64,000 nucleotides of DNA from Chitinophaga polysaccharea (GTDB lineage: Bacteria > Bacteroidota > Bacteroidia > Chitinophagales > Chitinophagaceae). Each line of letters begins with the position of its first letter. Positions within the stretch are counted from its first letter, which is position 1. The position numbers and the translations under genes are program-made. Positions 9,601-17,517 of this stretch are shown here, in pieces. The notes under the pieces were generated by a model. It saw only the letters and a program-made list of their open reading frames with translations. It searched no databases and had not been told where the DNA came from. The stretch covers positions 1,798,001 to 1,862,000 of the forward strand of contig NZ_VIWO01000001.1 in assembly GCF_007829335.1 (NCBI RefSeq). Reading direction: 5' to 3'.

Positions 9601-11505
9601 AGGAATAGGCCCAAAAGTAGAATTGTCTGTAAACTTGCGATGGTAGGGATTTGCGCAATCCGGTGCGGTATTAAAACGGGCAATAGGCGGAATGATCTGT
9701 ATGTAGTCTTTTTTCATTAACTGCACGCGGCAGCCATAGTTATTCACTTCCAGTATGATATCATGACTCCCGATTTCATTGAAACGGTGGTTAGGATTTT
9801 CATCGGTGCTGGTGCTTTGGTCCTGTACGAAGGTCCAGTTCCAGGATGTACCGCGGGGTGTGGAGAGATTGGTAAACTGTACAGGGTCTTTGGCACACGA
9901 TTTCAGCGGGGTAGCTACAAAGTCAACAACTGGCTTTTGGCCGGCGCTGATGACGGTTTGGCCGGTGGCAGTACAACCACCCGCTGTTTTAATAGTTAAG
10001 GTCACAAAGAAGATACCTTCTTTCGTAAAAATATGATGAGGTTTGGCATCCGTAGAAGTTGAGCCATCTCCGAAATTCCATTGATAGCTGATGATCGGAT
10101 CAGGAAGGTCAATTTCTGCGTAGAAGTCTACCGGCAGGGGAATACATCCTTCTGCGGTGCTGCGGTATACACTGAGATTAGGTTTTACGATGCTGATATA
10201 ATCGCGTTTACTCACGGTGTTGCTGCATCCCAGGGTAGTGGTAGCGGTCAGGCTAATGGTATAGGTACCTTCTTTCGTATAAATATGTGATGGATTTTCC
10301 AAAGTGGTACTGGTTCCGTCTCCAAAGTTCCAGTTCCAGGAAGTAGCGTTGGAAGAGGTGGCGTTAAACTGGGTGGTAAAGGGCGTATTACAGGCGCTGA
10401 CAGGCGTTGCTACCGGGTCGATCTGTGGTAGGGGATTTACGTGGAGGGTTTGCTGTACTTCTTCCATACACGTGCCCAGGGAGGCCTGCATTTTAACGAG
10501 ATAGTCGCCGGGTGTAGAAAATTGTTTTACCGCATCCGTAGTGGTTTGGGTTGTACCATCTGGGAACGCCCAGGTAACCTTATCTGGTGCAGGTTGGGTG
10601 GTATTTTTAAAATTGACGGTTTGTCCGGCACATGCCAGTGAAGCAGTGAAAGACGGTTTCACCTGTTCTATAACGATATAATCGGTTTTGATCAGTGGGG
10701 CCGTGCAGCCGGCATTGGTAGTGGCGGTGAGCTTTACAGTGTACCTGCCTGGTTTCGTATAGTTGTGCTGGTTAGCAGTTCCCGTACTGCCGTCCCCGTA
10801 GTCCCAGGCATAGGTAACCGGATCGGGCGAATTATTAACTGTTGTATTGAAAAAGTTGACGGTTAACGGAGCCGTGCAGCTTTGTGTTTTGTCGGCAGTA
10901 AAGGAGGGTGCGGGGGCGCTCTGTACTTTTACTGCAACTGGTCCGCCTGCGCTGGAACACCCTTTGGAGTTGGTTACTACGCTCACCACGTTGTAAGTGG
11001 CCGGTTGCGTAAAGGTATGTGTAACGTTGGCGCCATTACCGCCACCGCCATCTCCAAAATCCCAGGTAATATCTGTGATGGTACCATCTCCGGGGGTGGA
11101 CTGGTCTTTGAAAGCGGCCATAAATGGGGCGCATCCGCTGAGGTTTACGGTAGTGAAATTTACTACCGGCTTATTATATACCTGGATATCTACCTGCCTG
11201 GTGATGATGTTGGCACCATAGGTGGCCATCATTTTCACATGATAGACTCCCGGATTCTGAAAAGTTTTGGAAGGGGTCAATTCATTGGTAACATTGGCGC
11301 CTAGCCCGAAATCCCATTCAATATGTTGATAACCAGGATCCAGTGTGGCGGAAAAGTTAACCAGGAACGGGGGGCAACCGGCTGTTTTATCTGCGCTGAT
11401 GGAAACAGATTGAGCATGGGCGGCAACAGCCATGATAAATATGGGGAGCAGACTAAGGGCAATGTGTCTGGTGACAATCCGCAGATGACGATGTAGGCTT
11501 TTCAT
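6634..11505 (-). CDS. Giant multi-PKD surface protein with T9SS type B C-terminal domain
   Basis: This 1623-residue protein has a signal peptide (MKSLHRHL start at 11505, ending AHAQ). About 15 PKD-like modules run from residue 30 to about 1270, each recognisable by WDFGDG or degenerate forms such as WAFPDG, WTFVQD and WDFDDG. Three Ig-like modules follow (RYQWIPARGL, VEWTPIQGL), then a type B sorting domain (FIPNSFSPNGDGQNDVFYV, FNRWGQLVFE). The end is closely similar to that of the next gene, so the two are paralogues with different repeat counts. Predicted role: a T9SS-delivered adhesin or filament analogous to SprB, although much shorter. The alternative start at 11520 adds five residues. 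Confidence 0.9.
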   Translation of the reverse strand: MKSLHRHLRIVTRHIALSLLPIFIMAVAAHAQSVSISADKTAGCPPFLVNFSATLDPGYQHIEWDFGLGANVTNELTPSKTFQNPGVYHVKMMATYGANIITRQVDIQVYNKPVVNFTTVNLSGCAPFMAAFKDQSTPGDGTITDITWDFGDGGGGNGANVTHTFTQPATYNVVSVVTNSKGCSSAGGPVAVKVQSAPAPSFTADKTQSCTAPLTVNFFNTTVNNSPDPVTYAWDYGDGSTGTANQHNYTKPGRYTVKLTATTNAGCTAPLIKTDYIVIEQVKPSFTASLACAGQTVNFKNTTQPAPDKVTWAFPDGTTQTTTDAVKQFSTPGDYLVKMQASLGTCMEEVQQTLHVNPLPQIDPVATPVSACNTPFTTQFNATSSNATSWNWNFGDGTSTTLENPSHIYTKEGTYTISLTATTTLGCSNTVSKRDYISIVKPNLSVYRSTAEGCIPLPVDFYAEIDLPDPIISYQWNFGDGSTSTDAKPHHIFTKEGIFFVTLTIKTAGGCTATGQTVISAGQKPVVDFVATPLKSCAKDPVQFTNLSTPRGTSWNWTFVQDQSTSTDENPNHRFNEIGSHDIILEVNNYGCRVQLMKKDYIQIIPPIARFNTAPDCANPYHRKFTDNSTFGPIPTAVKTWFWEFGENGATSTDQSPDFTYKTTGIKQVKLTIDNGICTSTTTQSVNIIDEHPVITPNKPRICRGENISMTLGPINNDNINEYSWDWGDGTPPQTIPAFSFDPGQPVTHQYNKTGTFAIQLTITDKNSCTRTSAPVTIDVNGSDPDFDYVGKKCKDEIFTFTDKSTTNAGNQILSWQWDFGDQSAKETYTTQPVGIKHTYTNANDYTVILTVTDKFSCVVKAQKVIAFEKVKADFMVPTNIACLDKAFTFVDQSQGNIQQYAWDFGDNTTGTGSNPSKIYSAPGTYPVTLKVTTAGGCTDQITKPNFITVPDPKASFKIPDNLDLCPPVKVLFTNTSTGYKNANWDFGDNGTSTKNDPDVHIYARAKTYNVVLTVYSEGGCASTATLPITIKGPDGTMKTTPTQGCVPLDISISATSIKTDSYMWDFDDGTVLTSKTPVSPAHTYTKPGIYYPRVSLQDDQGCVVKADGNDKIIVDKATADFTTDDFKVCGGGKVTFTNKSKTLTKDSLALDFSNAWDFGVPGDPNNNAGTFNGTFNYPQPGTTNVTLRVTSAYGCKDDKTLPVVIPPQAVPVIAPIAPLCVSGKVQLSGSDSKNVPGTKWRWQVGPNQTYDQPVPPEITLSAAGTTPVTLTITNADGSCPATATTSMVVNPSPVLNPSPDVASICRGAALQLQANTTANVKVVWTDYNISDPASVSPTVKPDIDTVYQVLATNEYGCTNKAEIPVSVMQPFRIYALDAEMCEGETVQMLAGGALRYQWIPARGLNRADIANPIASPDGNITYQVVGYNNSTCFTDTVLARVYVRTAPKVNAGPDIVTATGSVIPLPVTGSDDITQVEWTPIQGLNCYNCLAPTATPTDDITYHVKVTNRFGCVSTDDVAIKLVCDEGNVFIPNSFSPNGDGQNDVFYVRGKGMQTIRRFRVFNRWGQLVFERLNANTNDPAAGWDGRFNGTPLNPDVFVYYVEVVCDKGAVNLLKGNITLIR

Positions 11506-11635
11506 GGCATAGGTTGGCATTAAGGCCAGTTCATAGGTGTGTTACAAAGTATAAAAATACTAATAATGTTCGGAAAACCTTGGGTTTTATGTATGTTGTT
11601 GAATGGCCGTAACTTAGCATAAAAGAATATTGGAT

Positions 11636-12232
11636 ATGGATAGTCAGTACTGGAATGACAGGTATATCAGTGGCGCTACAGGGTGGGATATGGGAGAAGT
11701 ATCGCCACCGTTGAAAGCGTATATCGACCAGGTGCATAACCGGGATATTCGTATACTCATTCCCGGTGGCGGCAACAGTTATGAAGCCGCCTACCTGGCA
11801 GGGCAGGCATTCAGTGATGTAACGGTACTGGATATTGCCCCGGTATTAATAGAAAAACTGCGTGCAACGTTTAACCGTACCCGTGTAAAGGTGTTGGAGG
11901 AGGATTTTTTTACACATACCGGTACCTATGACCTGGTATTGGAGCAAACCTTCTTTTGTGCCATCGACCCGTCCCGCCGGATGGATTACGTAAGGCATAT
12001 GCACTCGCTGATCCGTCCCGGAGGGCACCTGGTGGGGGTATTGTTTGATCGTGATTTCCCCCAGGCAGGGCCGCCATACGGAGGGTCAGCAGCAGAATAC
12101 CAGGAATTGTTTGCCCCGCTTTTCGATATCAAGGTGTTGCAGGCCTGTTATAATTCCCATCCTGCCCGGCAGGGATCCGAAGTGTTTATTAATTTTATGC
12201 CGAAACTGAAGAAAATGTTTGGCGACTACTAG
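11636..12232 (+). CDS. SAM-dependent methyltransferase, thiopurine S-methyltransferase-like
   Basis: The 198-residue product has the compact TPMT-like layout: WNDRYISGATGWDMGEVSPP at the N-terminus, the SAM-binding glycine loop IPGGGNSYEAAYLA, an acidic residue after the second strand (VTVLDIAP), and the later segment DLVLEQTFFCAIDP. Bacterial members methylate small thiol, selenium, tellurium or halide compounds; the substrate cannot be read from sequence. The ATG at 11636 is preferred over an in-frame TTG at 11630. It is a single gene that meets the carboxypeptidase gene tail to tail across a strong terminator. Confidence 0.85.
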   Translation: MDSQYWNDRYISGATGWDMGEVSPPLKAYIDQVHNRDIRILIPGGGNSYEAAYLAGQAFSDVTVLDIAPVLIEKLRATFNRTRVKVLEEDFFTHTGTYDLVLEQTFFCAIDPSRRMDYVRHMHSLIRPGGHLVGVLFDRDFPQAGPPYGGSAAEYQELFAPLFDIKVLQACYNSHPARQGSEVFINFMPKLKKMFGDY

Positions 12233-12250
12233 TATATCTTACCGTTAACT

Positions 12251-12298
12251 GATAAAAAGAAGGGGAGAGATGCTTATGATCTCTCCCCTTCTTTTATC
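12251..12298. terminator. Bidirectional intrinsic terminator
   Basis: A near-perfect 20-bp inverted repeat (core AAGGGGAGAGAT / ATCTCTCCCCTT, 7-nt loop) is flanked by A and T runs. One extra A is bulged in the left arm. It separates the convergent methyltransferase (stop 12232) and M32 peptidase (stop 12300) genes. Confidence 0.88.
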
Positions 12299-12299
12299 A

Positions 12300-13811
12300 T
12301 CAAAACTGGTAGATACCACTGTATTTCTTTTGGGCATAAGCCAGGAAATCGCCGAATGCCAATGGTTTCCCGGTTACCTTTTTACACAATTCATTAGAGG
12401 TATAGAATCTTCCGAAAGGATGAATATTAGTACGCAACCAATCGAGTAATGGCTGGTAGTTGCCGGTGGCTATACTGTTATCCAGTCCGGGTACCTGATG
12501 CTGTGCAGCGGTAAAGAATTGTGCGGCGTAAAAGCTGCCCAGGGAATAGGTAGGGAAATAGCCAAAGCTGCCGTGCGACCAGTGGATATCCTGCAATACG
12601 CCCTGTACATCGTCGGGTACGGTTACGTGCAGGTATCGGCGGTAATATTCATTCCAGGTATGTTTCAGGTCTTTCACGGGGATACTTCCGTCTATTAATC
12701 CTTTTTCAATTTCATACCGGATCATAATATGGAAGTGATAGGTCAGTTCATCGGCTTCCGTACGGATCAGGGACGGCTGTACTTTGTTGATAGCGCGGTA
12801 AAATGTCTCCAGTGTAACATTGCCGAGGTTTTCCGGGAATAGTTGCTGTAAACGGGGATAATGATACTGCCAGAAAATAAGGCTGCGTCCTACGTTGTTT
12901 TCCCAAAGGCGCGATTGCGACTCGTGGATGCCCAGGCTGGTTGCTTCACCGCAGGGGAGTCCATATTGTTCGGTGGGCAGTCCTTGTTCATACAGGGCAT
13001 GTCCGCCTTCATGGATACAGCTCCAGGTCATATTACCGAAGTCGTTTTCGTCGATGCGGGTGGTGACTCTTACATCATGTGGGTTGAAGCTGGTTGTAAA
13101 CGGGTGTTCGGAAATATCCTGCCTGCCTGCCTGCATATCATATCCCATATTTTCCAGCAGGGAGATACCGAATTGCCACTGGGTATTCCGTTCATAGTGT
13201 TTGTGGAGAAAATCTTTATGAATAGCAGGTTGTTGTTCTATTTGTGTCAGCAGGGGAGATAAGGCTGTTTTTACTTCTTCGAAGATGGTATCGAGCATTG
13301 CTGTATTTGCTCCTTTTTCATATTCGTTGAGGAGGGCATTATACGGGTGATGCTCATAACCGAGGAGGTCAGTTTCCTGTTTTTTAAGCGCAATCATTTT
13401 AGACAGCGCCGGGGCAAAGAGATCATAGTCATTGGCTTTGCGGGCTTTTATCCAGGCATGATAACTTTCGTTGGTAACCTTAGACATTTCGGCTACAAAG
13501 GCGGGTGGATATTTTTTATTTTTCTCAAAATCTTCCGTGGAGAGCAGAATATTTTTTTGTGCTACGGCATCGAGTGATGACTGGCCTTTTAGGGCTTGCA
13601 GTACCGTGTCAAGTTCGGGAGCCGTAAACAATTCGTGTGCGATGGTGCTGAGGGTAGTAATTTGCTGGCCACGGAATCCGGCGCCTTTTTCCGGGAGATA
13701 AGTTTCCTGGTCCCAGCCCAGTACGGCCAGGGCATTTCTCACGTCTGCAATTTTTTGCAGCTTTATTTTGTATTCGGCATATAGTTCTGCTGTAGATTTG
13801 CTTCCGGGCAT
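12300..13811 (-). CDS. M32-family metallocarboxypeptidase
   Basis: M32 enzymes are cytoplasmic zinc carboxypeptidases that trim C-terminal residues from peptides. The 503-residue length is typical. The zinc motif HEGGH lies at residues 267-271, and the third ligand is in HESQSRLWEN (Glu297), as in Thermus and Pyrococcus enzymes. Other family landmarks are LGWDQETYLP near residue 31, the segment RVTTRIDEND before the zinc site, and IRTEADELTYHFHI after it. No signal peptide is present. The gene has its own promoter with a clear -7 box and is divergent from the NIF3 gene at 13871. Confidence 0.95.
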   Translation of the reverse strand: MPGSKSTAELYAEYKIKLQKIADVRNALAVLGWDQETYLPEKGAGFRGQQITTLSTIAHELFTAPELDTVLQALKGQSSLDAVAQKNILLSTEDFEKNKKYPPAFVAEMSKVTNESYHAWIKARKANDYDLFAPALSKMIALKKQETDLLGYEHHPYNALLNEYEKGANTAMLDTIFEEVKTALSPLLTQIEQQPAIHKDFLHKHYERNTQWQFGISLLENMGYDMQAGRQDISEHPFTTSFNPHDVRVTTRIDENDFGNMTWSCIHEGGHALYEQGLPTEQYGLPCGEATSLGIHESQSRLWENNVGRSLIFWQYHYPRLQQLFPENLGNVTLETFYRAINKVQPSLIRTEADELTYHFHIMIRYEIEKGLIDGSIPVKDLKHTWNEYYRRYLHVTVPDDVQGVLQDIHWSHGSFGYFPTYSLGSFYAAQFFTAAQHQVPGLDNSIATGNYQPLLDWLRTNIHPFGRFYTSNELCKKVTGKPLAFGDFLAYAQKKYSGIYQF

Positions 13812-13827
13812 AAAATTTATTTTTTTG

Positions 13828-13835
13828 CAAATTTA
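13828..13835 (-). promoter_or_regulatory. -7 promoter box for the M32 carboxypeptidase gene
   Basis: Read on the minus strand, TAAATTTG is an exact match to TAnnTTTG and ends 16 nt before the start codon at 13811. No convincing -33 TTG is present. Confidence 0.6.
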
Positions 13836-13870
13836 GTTGATGCTGGTAATGAACCATTAATTTTTCAGTT

Positions 13871-14965
13871 ATGAAGATCAAAGAGATTATACAGGTGATA
13901 GAGGAGTTAGCTCCTCTGCAGTACCAGGAGAGTTATGACAATGCGGGGCTTATATTCGGAAATGCCGGTTGGGAGGTAACCAATGTGTTGTTGACACTTG
14001 ATGCTACGGAGGAGGTAATAGACGAGGCGATTGCCCGGGGATGTAACCTGGTAGTGGCCCATCATCCTATTGTTTTTGGGGGATTGAAGAAGATTAATGG
14101 GAGAAACTATGTAGAGCGGGTGGCTATTAAGGCGATCAAGCATGATATTGCCGTGTATGCGGCCCATACGAACCTCGACAACGTAAAGAACGGGGTATGC
14201 CGGCAGATGGCGGAGAAGTTAGGGCTGGAAGCGTGCCGGGTATTGCAGCCCAAGCGGGGATTACTGAAAAAGTTATACACCTTTGTGCCCGAAGCCGATG
14301 TTGAAAAGGTAAGGGACGCATTATTTGCAGCCGGGGCCGGAAATATTGGTAACTATAGCGAAACGAGCTTCAACGCGCCGGGGATGGGGTCGTTTAAAGG
14401 GTCGGCGGAGACGAATCCTTATGTGGGTACCCCGGGAAAAAGACATTTTGAGGCAGAAATAAAGTTGGAAGTGATTTTTCCGGTATATTTGGAAGGCAAA
14501 ATTGTACAGGTACTATTGGCGGCCCATCCCTACGAAGAGGTGGCTTATGATGTGGTAAGCCTGGATAATGCTTACCAGGAGGTAGGTTCAGGGTTGATAG
14601 GCGAGTTGCCGGAGGCGATGGAAGAGATGCAATTTTTGCAATATGTGAAGCAGCAGTTCCGGGCAGGTTGTGTGAAATACACCCCTTTGCGGGGCAAATC
14701 CGTAAAAAAGGTGGCGTTATGTGGAGGAGCGGGAAGTTTCCTGTTGAGGCAGGCGATTGCGGCAGGGGCCGATGCCTACATATCATCAGATTTTAAATAT
14801 CATGAATTTTTTGATGCTGAAAATCAATTAATTATAGCAGATATCGGACATTTTGAGAGCGAGCAGTTTACAGTGGAATTATTTTATCATATATTGACTG
14901 AAAAATTCCGTAATTTTGCGCCTCTTAAATCTACGATTAAAACAAACCCGGTAAATTATTTATAA
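13871..14965 (+). CDS. NIF3-like dinuclear metal centre protein (YqfO type)
   Basis: The 364-residue product is the long form of the NIF3/GTP cyclohydrolase I type 2-like family, with an inserted PII-like domain. Metal ligands expected for the di-metal site are visible: VVAHHPIVF near residues 60-68, AAHTNLDN near 98, and IADIGHFESEQF near residue 330. The inserted segment (about 130-235) contains HPYEEVAYDV. The structures form hexamers, but the biological function is unsettled. The gene is followed after only 3 bp by the zinc-ribbon coiled-coil gene, a pairing that suggests one transcript. Confidence 0.92.
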   Translation: MKIKEIIQVIEELAPLQYQESYDNAGLIFGNAGWEVTNVLLTLDATEEVIDEAIARGCNLVVAHHPIVFGGLKKINGRNYVERVAIKAIKHDIAVYAAHTNLDNVKNGVCRQMAEKLGLEACRVLQPKRGLLKKLYTFVPEADVEKVRDALFAAGAGNIGNYSETSFNAPGMGSFKGSAETNPYVGTPGKRHFEAEIKLEVIFPVYLEGKIVQVLLAAHPYEEVAYDVVSLDNAYQEVGSGLIGELPEAMEEMQFLQYVKQQFRAGCVKYTPLRGKSVKKVALCGGAGSFLLRQAIAAGADAYISSDFKYHEFFDAENQLIIADIGHFESEQFTVELFYHILTEKFRNFAPLKSTIKTNPVNYL

Positions 14966-14968
14966 TAC

Positions 14969-15721
14969 ATGGCAACCGTAAAAGAATACTCCGTTGAAGA
15001 AAAATTAGCGTCTGTACTCAGATTACAGAAGATTGATTCCAAACTGGATGGAATCCAGGTGCTGAAAGGGGAGTTGCCGATGGAGGTAAAGGACCTGGAA
15101 GACGAAATCGAAGGATTGAACACCCGTCAGTCTCACATTGAGAACGAGGTAAAAGGTATCCAGGATTTCGTGGCCAGCAAGAAGAACGCCATCAAAGAGG
15201 CTGAAGCGTTGATCAAGAAGTATGAGAAGCAGCAGGATAATGTGAAGAATAACCGTGAGTTTGAAGCCATCACCAAGGAAATGGAGATGCAGGCGCTGGA
15301 AATCAAGCTGGCTGAAAAGCATATCAAGGATGCGAATGAAGAAATAAAAGACAAGAGTCGCGTGCTTGAAATGGCTAAGAAAGCAGTAGCTGATAAAGAA
15401 GCTAACCTGAAGCACAAGAAAGGCGAACTGGAAAAGATCATTGCTGAAACTGATAAAGAAGAGAAAGCTTACCGTAAAGACAGCGAAGAAGCGAAATCCA
15501 AGGTAGACCCCCGTTTACTGCAGGCTTACGAAAAAATCCGTAAGAACTACCGTAACGGTCTGGCTGTGGTAACCGTAGAACGTGATTCATGCGGTGGTTG
15601 CTTCAACGCTATTCCTCCTCAACGTCAGGCAGAAATCCGCCAGCACAAGAAGATTATCGTTTGTGAGCACTGCGGCCGCATCCTGGTAGACAACGACCTG
15701 GAAGCTACCGTAACGATCTAA
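14969..15721 (+). CDS. Coiled-coil protein with C4 zinc ribbon (zf-RING_7 family)
   Basis: The 250-residue product is a long charged coiled coil (about residues 8-180, rich in KE and EIK repeats) followed by a four-cysteine zinc ribbon with Cys208/Cys211 and Cys232/Cys235 (CGGC and CEHC). This matches the C4-type zinc ribbon family (DUF164 relatives), often found next to NIF3-type genes, as here. The fold suggests nucleic-acid or ribosome contact, but the function is not established by sequence. It is translationally close to the NIF3 gene (3-bp gap) and is followed by an intrinsic terminator. Confidence 0.9.
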   Translation: MATVKEYSVEEKLASVLRLQKIDSKLDGIQVLKGELPMEVKDLEDEIEGLNTRQSHIENEVKGIQDFVASKKNAIKEAEALIKKYEKQQDNVKNNREFEAITKEMEMQALEIKLAEKHIKDANEEIKDKSRVLEMAKKAVADKEANLKHKKGELEKIIAETDKEEKAYRKDSEEAKSKVDPRLLQAYEKIRKNYRNGLAVVTVERDSCGGCFNAIPPQRQAEIRQHKKIIVCEHCGRILVDNDLEATVTI

Positions 15722-15746
15722 CCGGTAATACTTGTTATAAGAAATT

Positions 15747-15774
15747 AAAAGGGCATCCATAGGATGCCCTTTTT
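15747..15774 (+). terminator. Intrinsic terminator of the NIF3/zinc-ribbon operon
   Basis: The 12-bp inverted repeat AAAAGGGCATCC / GGATGCCCTTTT with a 3-nt loop is followed by a T tract. It lies 26 nt past the stop at 15721. The remaining leader up to 15998 is AT-rich and holds a possible -7 box TAGCTTTG at 15834-15841. Confidence 0.88.
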
Positions 15775-15997
15775 CGTATAGCCCTCTCCGTAAAAACATA
15801 CTAATTTATTTAGTTTTGTTTTACTAATTATATTAGCTTTGTAATCACTGCGGTTGCGCAGGTACCTTGCGTAGTAGTTCTTTTATTTTGTGGCAGGGAA
15901 TTGGATGGGCAATGCAACTTTAAAAAAATGAATTGTTTATTTGGGATTTGAGAGATGATATGTGAGATTTGGTCTTTAATTCCGGAATTTTCCCCGT

Positions 15998-17485
15998 ATG
16001 CGTATTATTTTTTCTTTGTTGTTACTGCTGGGTGTAGGGTTGAATGTAAGTGCCAGGCAGAAAGTATATGATTTTAATACCCGTTGCGAACAGGCGTATG
16101 ATGCGATTATGCAATTACGCATAAGTACGGGAAGGGCTTTGCTGGAAGCGGAAAAAAAGGAGCACCCGGACAACCTGGCGCCTTATTTTCTGGAAAACTA
16201 CGCAGACTTCTTTCCCCTTTTCTTTAATGAAGATGCAGGGGAATATGCGAAGAAAAGAAGTTTAAGGTCGTTCCGGCTCAATAAGCTGTCGGAAGGCCCT
16301 TCAGACTCGCCTTATTATTTGTATACACAGGCGGCCGTAAAGTTTCAGTGGGCCATGATCAAGATAAAGTTCGATGAAAAGTGGGATGCTACCTGGGAAA
16401 TCAGGAAAGCATATATGATGCTGAAAGAGAATCAACGGCTTTTCCCCGACTTTGTTCCCAACAACCTGTTGATGGGTGCCATGCAAACGGTATTTGGTAC
16501 TATCCCGGAAGGATACCGGTGGATCACCAATATCCTTGGCCTGAAAGGCAGCATGAAGGAAGGCATGGCCAATGTGAACAAGTTCATTGAAAGCAATAGC
16601 CCGGAAGCAAAAATGTTCAGGGAGGAATCCTACTACTATTATTGCTACCTCACGCTCTTTATTGTGAATAAACCGGAAGATACCTGGGATTTCCTGCAAC
16701 GTAAACAACTGGACACCAAAAATAATTACCTGTTTGCGTTAATGGTGGCTAACCTGGCGCTTAATAACCAGAAAGCTGCGATTGGGATTAAGGTATTGCA
16801 GGAGCGAAATGATACGCCGGAGTATGAAGATATCCAGTACTACAACTATGTAATGGGATTGTTGAAATTAACCAGGCTGGATCCCGATGCGCATGTTTAC
16901 CTGGAGCGGTTTGTTAATAACTTCAAGGGTAAGTTTTATGTGAAAGAGTGTTTACAGCGACTCAGCTGGTATTATTACCTGGAAGGCAACCAGGCGGCAG
17001 CGGATAAGTACCGGGCTATGATCCTGACGAAAGGGGGCGTGGAAACCGATGCAGATAAACAGGCGCTGAAAGAAGCCAAAGCAGGGAAATGGCCGAATCC
17101 GTTCCTGCTGAGGGTACGGCTGTTGAGTGATGGCGGATATTTCAGCAAGGCGCTAGGGATGTTGCTGACAAAGAAAGCAGCCGATTTCCCTGCCATGGAA
17201 GATAAACTGGAATATGCCTACCGGTTGGGAAGGATATATGATGAGAGTGGACAGGACGACCAGGCCATTGCCATGTATGATGTAACCGTGAAAGTAGGTG
17301 CTAACAGGCCGGAATATTATGCGGCCAGGGCTTCCCTCCAGATGGGTTACATTTATGAAAAAAGAAATGAAAAAGCCAAAGCACTGGAATGTTATCAGCG
17401 TTGCCTGAGCATGAAAGGGCATGATTATAAGAATTCCCTTGACCAGCGGGCCAAAGCAGGCATTCAGCGGGTGAACGGAACCTGA
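15998..17485 (+). CDS. Secreted or periplasmic TPR-like repeat protein
   Basis: This 495-residue protein was not matched to a named gene. It starts with a Sec signal peptide (MRIIFSLLLLLGVGLNVSAR). The body is helical, and the C-terminal third shows tetratricopeptide-like pairs, for example LEYAYRLGRIYDESGQDDQA followed by YYAARASLQMGYIYEKRNEK. A conserved-looking middle region contains NNLLMGAMQTVFGTIPEGYRW. Such proteins usually scaffold envelope complexes. It lies 33 bp upstream of recN in the same direction and may be cotranscribed, although a role in DNA repair is unlikely given its export signal. Confidence 0.75.
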   Translation: MRIIFSLLLLLGVGLNVSARQKVYDFNTRCEQAYDAIMQLRISTGRALLEAEKKEHPDNLAPYFLENYADFFPLFFNEDAGEYAKKRSLRSFRLNKLSEGPSDSPYYLYTQAAVKFQWAMIKIKFDEKWDATWEIRKAYMMLKENQRLFPDFVPNNLLMGAMQTVFGTIPEGYRWITNILGLKGSMKEGMANVNKFIESNSPEAKMFREESYYYYCYLTLFIVNKPEDTWDFLQRKQLDTKNNYLFALMVANLALNNQKAAIGIKVLQERNDTPEYEDIQYYNYVMGLLKLTRLDPDAHVYLERFVNNFKGKFYVKECLQRLSWYYYLEGNQAAADKYRAMILTKGGVETDADKQALKEAKAGKWPNPFLLRVRLLSDGGYFSKALGMLLTKKAADFPAMEDKLEYAYRLGRIYDESGQDDQAIAMYDVTVKVGANRPEYYAARASLQMGYIYEKRNEKAKALECYQRCLSMKGHDYKNSLDQRAKAGIQRVNGT

Positions 17486-17517
17486 GCTTTCAACATCATA
17501 AAGGAATTTCCTTACTT

